From: Bacillota bacterium
GTDB lineage: Bacteria; Bacillota; Sulfobacillia; RBS10-35; JAJYVM01
DNA length: 6,178 bases
Direction: 5' to 3'
NCBI GenBank assembly: GCA_021792015.1
Contig: JAJYVM010000244.1
Location: 1 to 6,178, forward strand
The notes beneath the pieces are model-generated. The model made no database searches and was not told where the DNA came from. It saw nothing but the letters and a program-made list of their open reading frames with translations. Each line of letters starts with the position of its first letter. Positions within the stretch are counted from its first letter, which is position 1. Shown one piece after another: positions 1-6,130 of this stretch. A program made the position numbers and the translations under genes.

Positions 1-16
1 ATCCATCGACCCCGCA

Positions 17-41
17 ATCGCACGGGGGGAACCCGTGCGAT
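17..41. repeat. Perfect 10-bp inverted repeat (hairpin)
   Basis: The arms at 17-26 (ATCGCACGGG) and 32-41 (CCCGTGCGAT) are exact reverse complements around a 5-nt loop (GGGAA on the plus strand). This is the strongest simple hairpin in the window. It lies about 250 nt past the plsC stop. Neither strand has a run of T after the stem, so it is not a classic intrinsic terminator. It could be a U-less terminator or 3'-end stabiliser for the plsC transcript, a leader hairpin of the next gene, or a protein-binding palindrome. A short direct repeat ATCCATC (1-7 and 40-46) flanks it. Confidence 0.7.
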
Positions 42-67
42 CCATCCGGGCGCGGGCGCGGCCGCCT

Positions 68-186
68 GCATCCGGTGAACCGGCTTGCGACACGCGGGCC
101 TGCTGCTTCCGGCCGACCACCCGCGCCCCGCCGGACCCACCGCATCCGGCCGAGCCGCCCGCGGCCCGCGGACCTGCCGCATGCGG
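68..186. repeat. Degenerate 45-bp direct repeat (two copies)
   Basis: Positions 68-112 and 142-186 align without gaps at 32 of 45 bases. Both begin with GCATCCGG and share the later block CGCGG-CCTG. A third GCATCCGG at 234-241 starts a more diverged stretch that also ends in CCTG..GC.T.CGG-like sequence. The copies are 74 and 92 bp apart. In sequence this GC-rich some chance similarity is expected, so this may be a decayed interspersed repeat or only compositional bias. Confidence 0.35.
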
Positions 187-265
187 GCAACCGCCCCCGC
201 CCCGTTGGGCCCGTCGCGGCCTGCCATCCTATTGCATCCGGACGCCCGCCGCTTGCACGGGCCCG

Positions 266-307
266 CCCTGAGGCATGGCGGCTCCCTGGGCTCAGGGACA
301 CCCAGGG
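266..307 (-). terminator. Competing hairpins at the plsC stop, possible weak terminator
   Basis: Two mutually exclusive 7-bp stems lie at the plsC 3' end. One pairs CCCTGGG (284-290) with CCCAGGG (301-307) and has a 10-nt loop. The other pairs CCCTGAG (266-272) with CTCAGGG (291-297). The plsC stop (292-294) sits within both structures. No T tract follows on the minus strand, so termination is only a guess; transcript 3'-end protection is equally possible. Confidence 0.25.
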
Positions 308-1011
308 CGACGCCCGCCGGCCGCGCCTGGCGGCTCCACGGCGGGGTGCTCGACCAGCTTCGGCCGGCACTCACCCGCGGCGCAGGCGCCACCCTGAACG
401 GCCCGCTCCGTCACTTCGGGCCCCGGCGTCACCGTCCCGGCCAGGCGGGCGATCTCGCCCATGATCTGGCTATCGACGATGGCGCTCAGCTCGCGGCTCC
501 GCAGCCGCCCGGCCGGCGCCCGCAGGCGGATCGGATCCCCGAATCTCACCTCGAGGCCGCCACGAAAGCCGTAGCCGCCACGGATGCCGACCGGCACGAC
601 CGCCGCGCCCGTCCGCAGGGCCAGCAGGGCCGCACCCGGCGCGCCCTTGCCGAGGTCGCCCGTCCTGCTGCGCGTACCCTCCGGGAACAGGACCAGCGCC
701 CCCTGGCGATCCAGAACCGCCAGCGAGCGCCGCAGCGCCGTCCGGTCCGCGGCGTGGCGCCGGACCGGAAACGCCCCAACCATGCGCAGGATCGGCCCCA
801 GCATCGGGTAGCGGAACAGCTCCATCTTGGCGATGTACCAGGCCCGCCGCCGGACCAGGGCGCCGACCAGGATCGGATCCCAGACGCTGCGGTGATTGCC
901 GCAGACCAGCACGGGCCCGCGGGCGGGGACGCGCTCGGCGCCGGTTACACGCACGCCCATGTAACCCTGGAACCAGAGACGCAAGAGCGCCCACAGCGGC
1001 CAATACGCCAG
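292..1011 (-). CDS. plsC: 1-acyl-sn-glycerol-3-phosphate acyltransferase (PlsC)
   Basis: Membrane-associated acyltransferase that adds the second acyl chain to lysophosphatidic acid, giving phosphatidic acid for phospholipid synthesis. Counting from the chosen start, a hydrophobic segment (about 4-17, WPLWALLRLWFQGY) is followed by the HX4D catalytic box NHRSVWDP (His40, Asp45), WYIAKMELF (58-66), GAFPVRR (79-85), the substrate-binding box FPEGTRSR (109-116) and VPVG (139-142): the full set of PlsC/AGPAT blocks in order. At 239 residues it has the family's usual length, with a poorly conserved Gly/Ala/Pro-rich tail. The start is uncertain. No ATG gives a complete N-terminus. CTG at 1011 lies 8 nt after AGGGAA and gives a family-like N-terminus. 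GTG at 1041 and TTG at 984 are alternatives; ATG at 960 would remove the membrane segment. It starts 4 nt after the cmk stop codon, so the two genes are co-transcribed. Confidence 0.93.
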   Translation of the reverse strand: MAYWPLWALLRLWFQGYMGVRVTGAERVPARGPVLVCGNHRSVWDPILVGALVRRRAWYIAKMELFRYPMLGPILRMVGAFPVRRHAADRTALRRSLAVLDRQGALVLFPEGTRSRTGDLGKGAPGAALLALRTGAAVVPVGIRGGYGFRGGLEVRFGDPIRLRAPAGRLRSRELSAIVDSQIMGEIARLAGTVTPGPEVTERAVQGGACAAGECRPKLVEHPAVEPPGAAGGRRPGCP

Positions 1012-1015
1012 GATA

Positions 1016-1714
1016 TCAGTTCCCTGCCCGTCGCGCGCCACCCGGGCAAAGCGCCAGGATCCGCGCCACAGTCTGCTCGACGTCCAGGTCCGTCGTGTCG
1101 ATCTCCACCGCGTCGGGCGCCCTGGCCATCTGGGCGTGGTCCCAGCTGTCGCGTCGCGCCAGGTCGCGCCCAACTTCCTCCAGATCGGCCGGGCGGCCCT
1201 GCTGGCGCAGCTGCAGGTAACGCCGCCGCACCCGCACGCCGAGGTCGGCCGTCAGGTAGACCTTGCAGTCCGCGTGCGGGAGCACCACCCGGCCGATGTC
1301 GCGGCCGTCCATCACCACGCCGCCGGCCTCCGCCAGGCGCCGCTGGGCCGCGATGAGGACGGCCCGCACCCCAGGCACGCCCGCCACGCGCGGCACGGCC
1401 TCCTCGACCTCCGGGGTGCGAACGGCCTCGGTCACGTCCTCGCCGCCGAGGAGCACCCGCGACACGCTGCCCTGACCCGGCCGGAGCGTGACATCCGCCC
1501 TCGCCGCCAGTGCCTCCAGGCCGGCCGGCTCGTCGAGGCCGGTCCCGGACCGCAGCGCCGCCAGGGCGACCGCGCGGTACATGGCTCCGGAGTCCAGGTA
1601 AAGGCACCCGAGCCGCTCCGCGACGGCGCGGGCGACGGTGCTCTTGCCCGCACCCGCCGGCCCGTCGATGGCCACGACCGGCCCCTTCGACAAACGGCCC
1701 AGCCCCCTCGGCAT
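1016..1714 (-). CDS. cmk: Cytidylate kinase (CMP/dCMP kinase)
   Basis: Cytoplasmic NMP kinase that phosphorylates CMP and dCMP with ATP, feeding CTP, dCTP and CDP-lipid synthesis. Visible are the Walker A loop GPAGAGKST (18-26), YLDSGAMYRA (39-48), the CMP-binding insert with GEDVTEAVRTPEVE (91-104), MDGRDIGRVVLPHAD (135-149), an Arg-rich LID (161-170) and the C-terminal DAVEIDTTDLDVEQTV (201-216). Its 232 residues fit the family. One oddity: the segment after RRD (188-189) reads DSWDHAQMARAPDAV, about four residues shorter than the usual RD..DS.R..APL..A.DAV, and the usual second Arg is replaced by Gln195. The ATG at 1714 is 37 nt past the aroH stop and has only a weak GGGCGG upstream. TTG at 1693 has a better ribosome site (GAGGGGG) and would give the compact N-terminus typical of Cmk, so it is a real alternative. 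Confidence 0.95.
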   Translation of the reverse strand: MPRGLGRLSKGPVVAIDGPAGAGKSTVARAVAERLGCLYLDSGAMYRAVALAALRSGTGLDEPAGLEALAARADVTLRPGQGSVSRVLLGGEDVTEAVRTPEVEEAVPRVAGVPGVRAVLIAAQRRLAEAGGVVMDGRDIGRVVLPHADCKVYLTADLGVRVRRRYLQLRQQGRPADLEEVGRDLARRDSWDHAQMARAPDAVEIDTTDLDVEQTVARILALCPGGARRAGN

Positions 1715-1751
1715 TCGACGCCGCCCGGTGCAATCCCCTGCACGGAACGAG

Positions 1752-2108
1752 CTATCGATCCGGACGCAGTTGCTTCGCGCCGCGCAGATACACATGGCGT
1801 GCGGGCTCCGCCCCGCCGCCGGTCACCGTGAGCATGACCCGCACCAGGCGCCCGGGTGCGCCGGGTACGTCCACCTCGGCGGCGCACAGCATCGGCGCGT
1901 CGGTCCAGCCCAACATCTCGCGCGCCGCCCGTGCCGGAAACGCGGCATTGAGGTCCGGGGTCAGCGTGAAGATGACGCTGACCACATCCCGCGCCGCGAA
2001 CCCATTGGCCTGCTGCAGGGCGATCAGGAGGTCGGCTGTGGCCGTGAGGATGGCCTCTTCGGTGTTGGCGGCGACTTCGTTGGCACCGCGGATCCCCCGG
2101 ATCGCCAT
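1752..2108 (-). CDS. aroH: Monofunctional chorismate mutase, AroH type
   Basis: Cytoplasmic enzyme converting chorismate to prephenate, the committed step to phenylalanine and tyrosine. The 118-residue protein aligns along its whole length with the Bacillus subtilis AroH fold (trimeric, alpha/beta-barrel-like), beginning MAIRGIRGANEV. The known active-site residues are all in place: Arg7, Arg63, Cys75, Glu78, Arg90 and Tyr107 (Tyr108 in B. subtilis, shifted by a one-residue deletion in the preceding loop), with RHVYL and LRPD near the end. It lacks the flexible C-terminal tail of the B. subtilis enzyme. The ATG at 2108 fixes Arg7 at its family position and follows a GGGGGTGG ribosome site by a few bases; the longer reading frame upstream has no homology. 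It is the first gene after a recognisable promoter and is followed by cmk after 37 nt. Confidence 0.97.
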   Translation of the reverse strand: MAIRGIRGANEVAANTEEAILTATADLLIALQQANGFAARDVVSVIFTLTPDLNAAFPARAAREMLGWTDAPMLCAAEVDVPGAPGRLVRVMLTVTGGGAEPARHVYLRGAKQLRPDR

Positions 2109-2157
2109 TGCCACCCCCGTGCGGCACCGGCAGAGGCAAGCCACTGCAACGTCGCTG

Positions 2158-2195
2158 GCCCGCAAATTATAGCATGCGCCAGAAACGGGCGGCAA
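2158..2195 (-). promoter_or_regulatory. Sigma-A-type promoter for aroH-cmk-plsC
   Basis: On the minus strand a perfect -10 hexamer TATAAT (2171-2166) is preceded by TGC, an extended -10. A -35-like TTGCCG (2195-2190, four of six consensus bases) lies 18 bp upstream. Transcription would begin near 2158-2160, leaving a leader of about 50 nt before aroH. This is the most AT-rich short stretch in the window and lies in the only intergenic gap above 100 nt between genes, which supports a real promoter. No operator or riboswitch fold was recognised in the leader. Confidence 0.8.
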
Positions 2196-2202
2196 ACCGG
2201 CG

Positions 2203-2229
2203 CTGCCGGCTCGGGGAGCCCTCCGGCAG
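2203..2229 (-). terminator. Hairpin after the membrane-protein gene, possible terminator
   Basis: CTGCCGG (2203-2209) and CCGGCAG (2223-2229) form a 7-bp stem. An alternative fold stacks CTGCC and GGCT with a bulge. It begins 3 nt after the stop of the upstream gene and ends just before the aroH promoter, which is where a terminator would be expected. There is no T run downstream, so it is weak at best and read-through into aroH is likely. Confidence 0.35.
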
Positions 2230-2231
2230 GC

Positions 2232-2750
2232 TCAGGGCGCCAAACGCACGCGCCCGAGCGGCACGATGTCGCCGCGGGTGGTGACGCGGGCGCCGGGGGC
2301 CGGCTCGGAAAGTCCCTTGGCCTCCACGACCTCGAAGGTGAGCGGCTGGGGGTAGGAGGTGGCATCCACCTCCAGCAGATCGCCCGGTGCGACAGCCACG
2401 GTCACACTGCCGCCGGAAAAGCGCGCCACCGGGACCGCGTCGCGCAGCAGGACGGCCCTGGGCGCGCTCGGACGGCTGAGCAGGTCCACCCGGACCACAA
2501 GGTCGCTGGCGGGCGTCGGCGCCAGGGCCCGGACCGTGGACGTCCCGCCGCCGGCGCCCGTGACGTCGGCCGCGAACAGCGTGGCGACAGGGTTGGGCAG
2601 GGGCGCGCCCGTGACGGCCGCCCCGACCACCTGCGCGCCAACCCAGACGGCACATGCCAAGGCGAAGGCGGCCCAGATGCGGCGCCCCGTCGCGTGCTCA
2701 CCCCTGTCTCGGGTATGTGGGTGGTGCCGGCGGCAGACCTCAGGTGCCAC
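2232..2750 (-). CDS. Single-pass membrane protein of unknown function
   Basis: I do not recognise a named family. The 172-residue product has a basic, His/Arg-rich cytoplasmic N-terminus (1-25), one hydrophobic segment (about 26-46, beginning WAAFALACAVWVGAQ) and an exported domain of about 120 residues. That domain has alternating hydrophobic positions typical of beta strands, with VAPGDLLEVDA (120-130) and a final GDIVPLGRVRL. There are no Cys in the exported part and no catalytic motif is apparent. The GTG at 2750 is chosen because GGAGG lies exactly 6 nt upstream and no other in-frame start precedes the membrane segment. It overlaps the glycosidase gene by 11 nt, so translation is probably coupled. 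It may be a membrane partner or anchor for that lipoprotein, or an envelope protein that only shares the transcript. The coding call is strong; the function is open. Confidence 0.82.
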   Translation of the reverse strand: MAPEVCRRHHPHTRDRGEHATGRRIWAAFALACAVWVGAQVVGAAVTGAPLPNPVATLFAADVTGAGGGTSTVRALAPTPASDLVVRVDLLSRPSAPRAVLLRDAVPVARFSGGSVTVAVAPGDLLEVDATSYPQPLTFEVVEAKGLSEPAPGARVTTRGDIVPLGRVRLAP

Positions 2751-3789
2751 CGCCGGCCTCCGCCCAGCGCCGGTACCACCGGGCCAGGACGGCGGCGGCT
2801 GGCTTGCCGCGCGGGGTGTAGCCGCGATCGAGCGTGCCGCCGGCGTGGTCGGCCGTGCTGGGGTTGTCCCACCAGAACCAGAGGGCGCCCATCAACCACG
2901 GCTGCGGGGTCAGGGCTCGGAAGGCCGCGCGGAAGGCGGCGACCTGCAGCGCGGGATCCGGCGGGGCGGCCCGGTTGAACACGGCGGGGTCCGCGGTGGA
3001 CCCGCGCTCGCTCCTGTAGCCGATCTCCGTCAGCAGCACCGGCTTTTGGGGGTGCCAGGCGGCGATCTGGACGAGCCAGGGCTGCCAGGCGGCCAGGAGC
3101 TGGCCCTCCGTCGGATTGGGTCCGGGCGCCAGGGGGAAGTAGGCGTCGATGCCGATCCAGGTCAGATCGCTCCAGAAGCCGATGGACCGGTACTGCGGCC
3201 AGTCGGCCGCGTAGGTCAGAGGCCCAGCGAACGCCCGGCGGGCGGTGGCGATGACGCGGCGCCACTGCGCCGGCTGGCTGACGTCGCTGGAGGACATCTC
3301 GGTCCCCACGACCAGGGCCCAGGCGCCGCCCAGGGTCGCCAGGCGGGCGTAGTGGGCGATGAAGGCGCGGTAGCTGGCGAACCAGGCCGACCAGCTCCGC
3401 GGCCGGATCAGGGCCCGCCACGTGCCGTCGCGCACGTCGACGAACGGCTTGAGCACGACCCGCAGGCCCAGGCGCCTCGCCGTCGCCATGGCGTGCAGCA
3501 CGCAGGCGTCGGTGGGGCTGAGCCCCGGCCAGGGCGCGATGGTCGTGGACGCCGCCGTGGCCTGGTACCAGACCGGCACCAGGGCCAGGGTGTTCACGTG
3601 CAGGGCGGGCAACTCGCCAAGCCTGGCATCGGAGGTCGCGCCGCAGAAGACCCTGGCGCTGTATCCGGCGTACGTCATGCCACGGACGGACAGATGCCAG
3701 GCGGGGCCGGGGGCCGGCTGCCGCCCACAGCTCGCAAGGAGGGCCGCCAAGGCGAGAAGCCACCACAGCCGGCGCCGACACCAGGCCAC
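2740..3789 (-). CDS. GH113-like glycoside hydrolase lipoprotein (clan GH-A)
   Basis: Predicted surface lipoprotein. The N-terminus has basic residues (5-7), a hydrophobic core and the lipobox LASC, with Cys21 as the lipid-modified residue. The mature part (about 37-335) looks like a TIM-barrel glycosidase of the GH113 beta-mannanase type. It has RGMTYAGYSA (37-46), NTLALVPVWYQ (66-76), VVLKPFVD (111-118), the acid/base motif VGTEMSS (Glu164), WIGIDAYFPL (211-220), the nucleophile motif LLTEIGYRS (Glu255) and the aromatic strand GALWFWWDN (301-309). Both catalytic Glu are present, so it is probably active, most likely on a beta-mannan or other beta-1,4-linked polymer; the substrate is inferred. 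The start is GTG at 3789, 30 nt after glpX, with only a poor ribosome site (GGTGG, close to the start), but it alone gives an intact signal peptide. Other GH-A families (GH5, GH53) are possible. Confidence 0.88.
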   Translation of the reverse strand: MAWCRRRLWWLLALAALLASCGRQPAPGPAWHLSVRGMTYAGYSARVFCGATSDARLGELPALHVNTLALVPVWYQATAASTTIAPWPGLSPTDACVLHAMATARRLGLRVVLKPFVDVRDGTWRALIRPRSWSAWFASYRAFIAHYARLATLGGAWALVVGTEMSSSDVSQPAQWRRVIATARRAFAGPLTYAADWPQYRSIGFWSDLTWIGIDAYFPLAPGPNPTEGQLLAAWQPWLVQIAAWHPQKPVLLTEIGYRSERGSTADPAVFNRAAPPDPALQVAAFRAAFRALTPQPWLMGALWFWWDNPSTADHAGGTLDRGYTPRGKPAAAVLARWYRRWAEAGGGT

Positions 3790-3810
3790 GCCACCAGGGC
3801 TATGCGGTTG

Positions 3811-3819
3811 GCCTGAGGC

Positions 3820-3825
<6 letters not shown>
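3811..3825. repeat. Short palindrome over the glpX stop codon
   Basis: GCCTGAG and CTCAGGC flank a single base, allowing a 6-bp stem with a 3-nt loop. It includes the glpX TGA (3822-3820) and sits in the 30-nt gap before the glycosidase start. It has no T tract. It could influence reinitiation at the weakly signalled glycosidase GTG, or may be chance. Confidence 0.4.
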
Positions 3826-4788
<963 letters not shown>

Positions 4789-4826
4789 CGGCCATCCCCC
4801 TCCCCGCCCGCCGCCGGGTCAGGCGG

Positions 4827-5180
4827 TCAGCTCTCCTGGCGCGACGGCCAGATCGCGTCGGGGTTACCGACGAAGACCTGGGCCGCGCGGGGCTCCCCTG
4901 CCACCTCCACCTCGACGTCGCGGCGGTAATAAAAGGGCGGAGTCTCGTCCGTGCCCTCATAGTGGTCAAACGCGGAAAGGTCCTTGACGTCGATCTCCCA
5001 CAGCAGACCCTCGACCTGGGCCCCGGCCGTGGTGTCGGGCAGGATGATCGGGTAGCCGTGGGGCGTGTCGTGCTTGCGGTAGCCCCGCAGCCAGGCGACG
5101 ACGGGTTCGGCCAGCCGGCGGCCGGCCAGGGCCTCCATGCGACCCCGGCGGGTCAGCGTGCCATAGGTGAAGAGCCACAT
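4827..5180 (-). CDS. Gamma-glutamylcyclotransferase-like protein (AIG2/YtfP family)
   Basis: Small cytosolic protein of the gamma-glutamylcyclotransferase fold. Characterised members release 5-oxoproline from gamma-glutamyl-amines or peptides. The 117-residue product begins MWLFTYGTLTRRG, where YGTL (6-9) is the family's substrate-binding loop. FDHYEGTD follows, with Glu75 in the position of the catalytic acid, then the YYRRDVEV strand. Length and motif spacing fit bacterial YtfP/GGACT-like proteins. Two starts are possible. ATG at 5186 shares its A with the stop of the upstream gene (TGATG), but AGAGGTG then lies only a base or so away. ATG at 5180 is 6 nt from that site and is preferred. 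Translation is coupled to the nucleotidyltransferase-like gene. The natural substrate cannot be read from the sequence. Confidence 0.92.
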   Translation of the reverse strand: MWLFTYGTLTRRGRMEALAGRRLAEPVVAWLRGYRKHDTPHGYPIILPDTTAGAQVEGLLWEIDVKDLSAFDHYEGTDETPPFYYRRDVEVEVAGEPRAAQVFVGNPDAIWPSRQES

Positions 5181-5185
5181 CGCCA

Positions 5186-5980
5186 TCACCTCTTCTGCTG
5201 GGCGCGGCCCTTGGCCACGGCGCGCAGGGGCCGGAAGCCGCGCTCGCGCAGGGCGCGGGCCAGCTCCGCCTCGACCCGGGCGCAGCGCTGGTAGAGCCGG
5301 TTCTGGCTCAGGCGCAGGCTCCCGCCCAGCACGGCCGTGTCTCCCAGCGAGCTCAGCAGGTCCAGCAGCGGCGCCCGCAGGCCCTTGCCGACCGACGTGC
5401 GCAGGCCGGCGCCATTGAGCCACTTGGCCGGGGGCGGCGCCTGGCCCTCGGCGTAGAAGCAGATGCGGAGGGCGCAGCCCATGAACTGCGTCAGGCCGTC
5501 GAGGACGGCATAGGGCTGGCCGCGGCGCAGCGACCAGGCCAGGGAGGCCCGCCGCCGGCGCAGCTCGTGGAAGCTGGAGGCGATCTTCGCCTCCCAGACG
5601 GCCCTGGGCGGCTCCGGCGGGTTCGCCCAGAGGGCCGTGGCCTGCCCGTGCGGATCGTGCAGCACGACGCCGTGCCGGACCAGGAAGAGCGCCTCATCCT
5701 CGCCCGCCGCGGCGGCCTCGCGCAGATCCTCCAGGCCGCGCGCGACCACCCGGAAGCGCTGGGCGCGGCCGTCGGTCGGGGGAGGCGCCACCGCGCGGTC
5801 CGCGCCCGGGGTCAGCACCAGGAAGTCCAGCCCCGAGTAAGCGTCGGCGTACTCGGTCACGGCCGAGCCGCAGAGCACGATCGCGATGTCGTCGCGGCGG
5901 GCGGCGTACGGCGCCTGCGCCAGCAGCCGCTCGGCGACCACCTGGCGCGCGCGCTCGAGCACACCCTCACGCACCGTCAT
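5186..5980 (-). CDS. Nucleotidyltransferase-fold protein, probably catalytically altered
   Basis: The 264-residue product has an N-terminal nucleotidyltransferase-like half. IAIVLCGSAVTEY (32-44) supplies the GS motif, and YSGLDFLVLT (48-57) lies where the DxD strand belongs. The usual S-D-x-D is S-G-L-D here: the first metal-binding Asp is Gly50, while Asp52 remains. The C-terminal half is helical, with RRRRASLAWSLRRG (141-154) and a PPPAKWL motif (182-188) resembling the helical domain of DUF4037/aminoglycoside-nucleotidyltransferase-like proteins; the tail is basic. It may be a weak or regulatory nucleotidyltransferase, or a nucleotide- or small-molecule-binding pseudoenzyme. The ATG at 5980 is chosen because it overlaps the stop of the small upstream ORF as ATGA and begins the conserved part; the in-frame extension to 6148 is repeat-derived Gly/Arg-rich sequence. 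The stop overlaps the cyclotransferase region as TGATG. Confidence 0.82.
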   Translation of the reverse strand: MTVREGVLERARQVVAERLLAQAPYAARRDDIAIVLCGSAVTEYADAYSGLDFLVLTPGADRAVAPPPTDGRAQRFRVVARGLEDLREAAAAGEDEALFLVRHGVVLHDPHGQATALWANPPEPPRAVWEAKIASSFHELRRRRASLAWSLRRGQPYAVLDGLTQFMGCALRICFYAEGQAPPPAKWLNGAGLRTSVGKGLRAPLLDLLSSLGDTAVLGGSLRLSQNRLYQRCARVEAELARALRERGFRPLRAVAKGRAQQKR

Positions 5981-6129
5981 GCCCGGCCCGCCCTGGGCAG
6001 GATCGCCCGATCCGGCCGGCCGGCACGCCCGACCGCCACCCTGTCGCGAACGCCGCCCGGCTCGCGGAACGGCACCACGTGGTCGTCGACCTCCGCCACC
6101 TCCACCATGTCGCCCACGATCCCCTGCAT
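5977..6129 (-). CDS. Small ORF, 50 codons, function unknown
   Basis: Not a family I recognise. The product has an acidic, valine-rich first half (MVEVAEVDDHVVPFREPGG, 8-26) and an Arg-rich second half ending LPRAGRA. Its third codon positions are almost all G or C, as in its neighbours, and its TGA overlaps the next gene's ATG (ATGA), the usual sign of coupled translation. These two facts are the case for a real gene. The start is unclear. ATG at 6129 and 6132 both follow a GGGG, ATG at 6108 would give a 43-residue product, and the frame stays open through the tandem repeat to the window edge. It could therefore also be the 3' end of a longer gene that begins outside. No membrane segment or signal peptide is seen. 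Confidence 0.5.
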   Translation of the reverse strand: MQGIVGDMVEVAEVDDHVVPFREPGGVRDRVAVGRAGRPDRAILPRAGRA

Positions 6130-6130
6130 C

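Larger units (their letters stand above)
1..291. other. Non-coding stretch downstream of plsC
   Basis: No gene can be supported here on either strand. The plus-strand reading frames that cross it are Arg/Ala/Pro-rich, have no recognisable motif and continue antisense through plsC and cmk. The stretch contains a perfect 10-bp inverted repeat near the left edge, competing hairpins around the plsC stop and a degenerate 45-bp direct repeat, each listed separately. In related Firmicutes the plsC gene is often followed by ispH or rpsA; neither begins inside the window. The region is best read as the end of the aroH-cmk-plsC transcript, or the leader of an unseen next gene. Confidence 0.6.

Noticed and set aside
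85..1356. Long plus-strand reading frames (85-1356, 1638-2978, 2359-3816, 3853-4929)
   Set aside because: They lie antisense to clearly homologous minus-strand genes, are built of Arg/Ala/Gly/Pro/His-rich sequence with no motif, and are expected where high GC removes stop codons.
1715..1751. GTGCA/TGCAC hairpin ahead of cmk as a regulatory element
   Set aside because: The stem is only 5 bp with a 6-nt loop and does not cover the likely cmk ribosome sites; it is within chance expectation.
1715..1795. Start of cmk at 1795
   Set aside because: The extension overlaps the aroH coding region and adds residues not found in Cmk, whose Walker A loop normally lies close to the N-terminus.
5187..5423. 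Start of the cyclotransferase-like gene at 5423
   Set aside because: The extra 79 residues are a Pro/Arg/Ala-rich shadow of the nucleotidyltransferase gene; the family fold begins at the YGTL segment just after 5180.
5186..6129. MNT-HEPN toxin-antitoxin system formed by the small ORF and the nucleotidyltransferase-like gene
   Set aside because: No HEPN RX4-6H motif is visible in either protein, the small ORF is too short for a HEPN domain, and the nucleotidyltransferase active site is incomplete.
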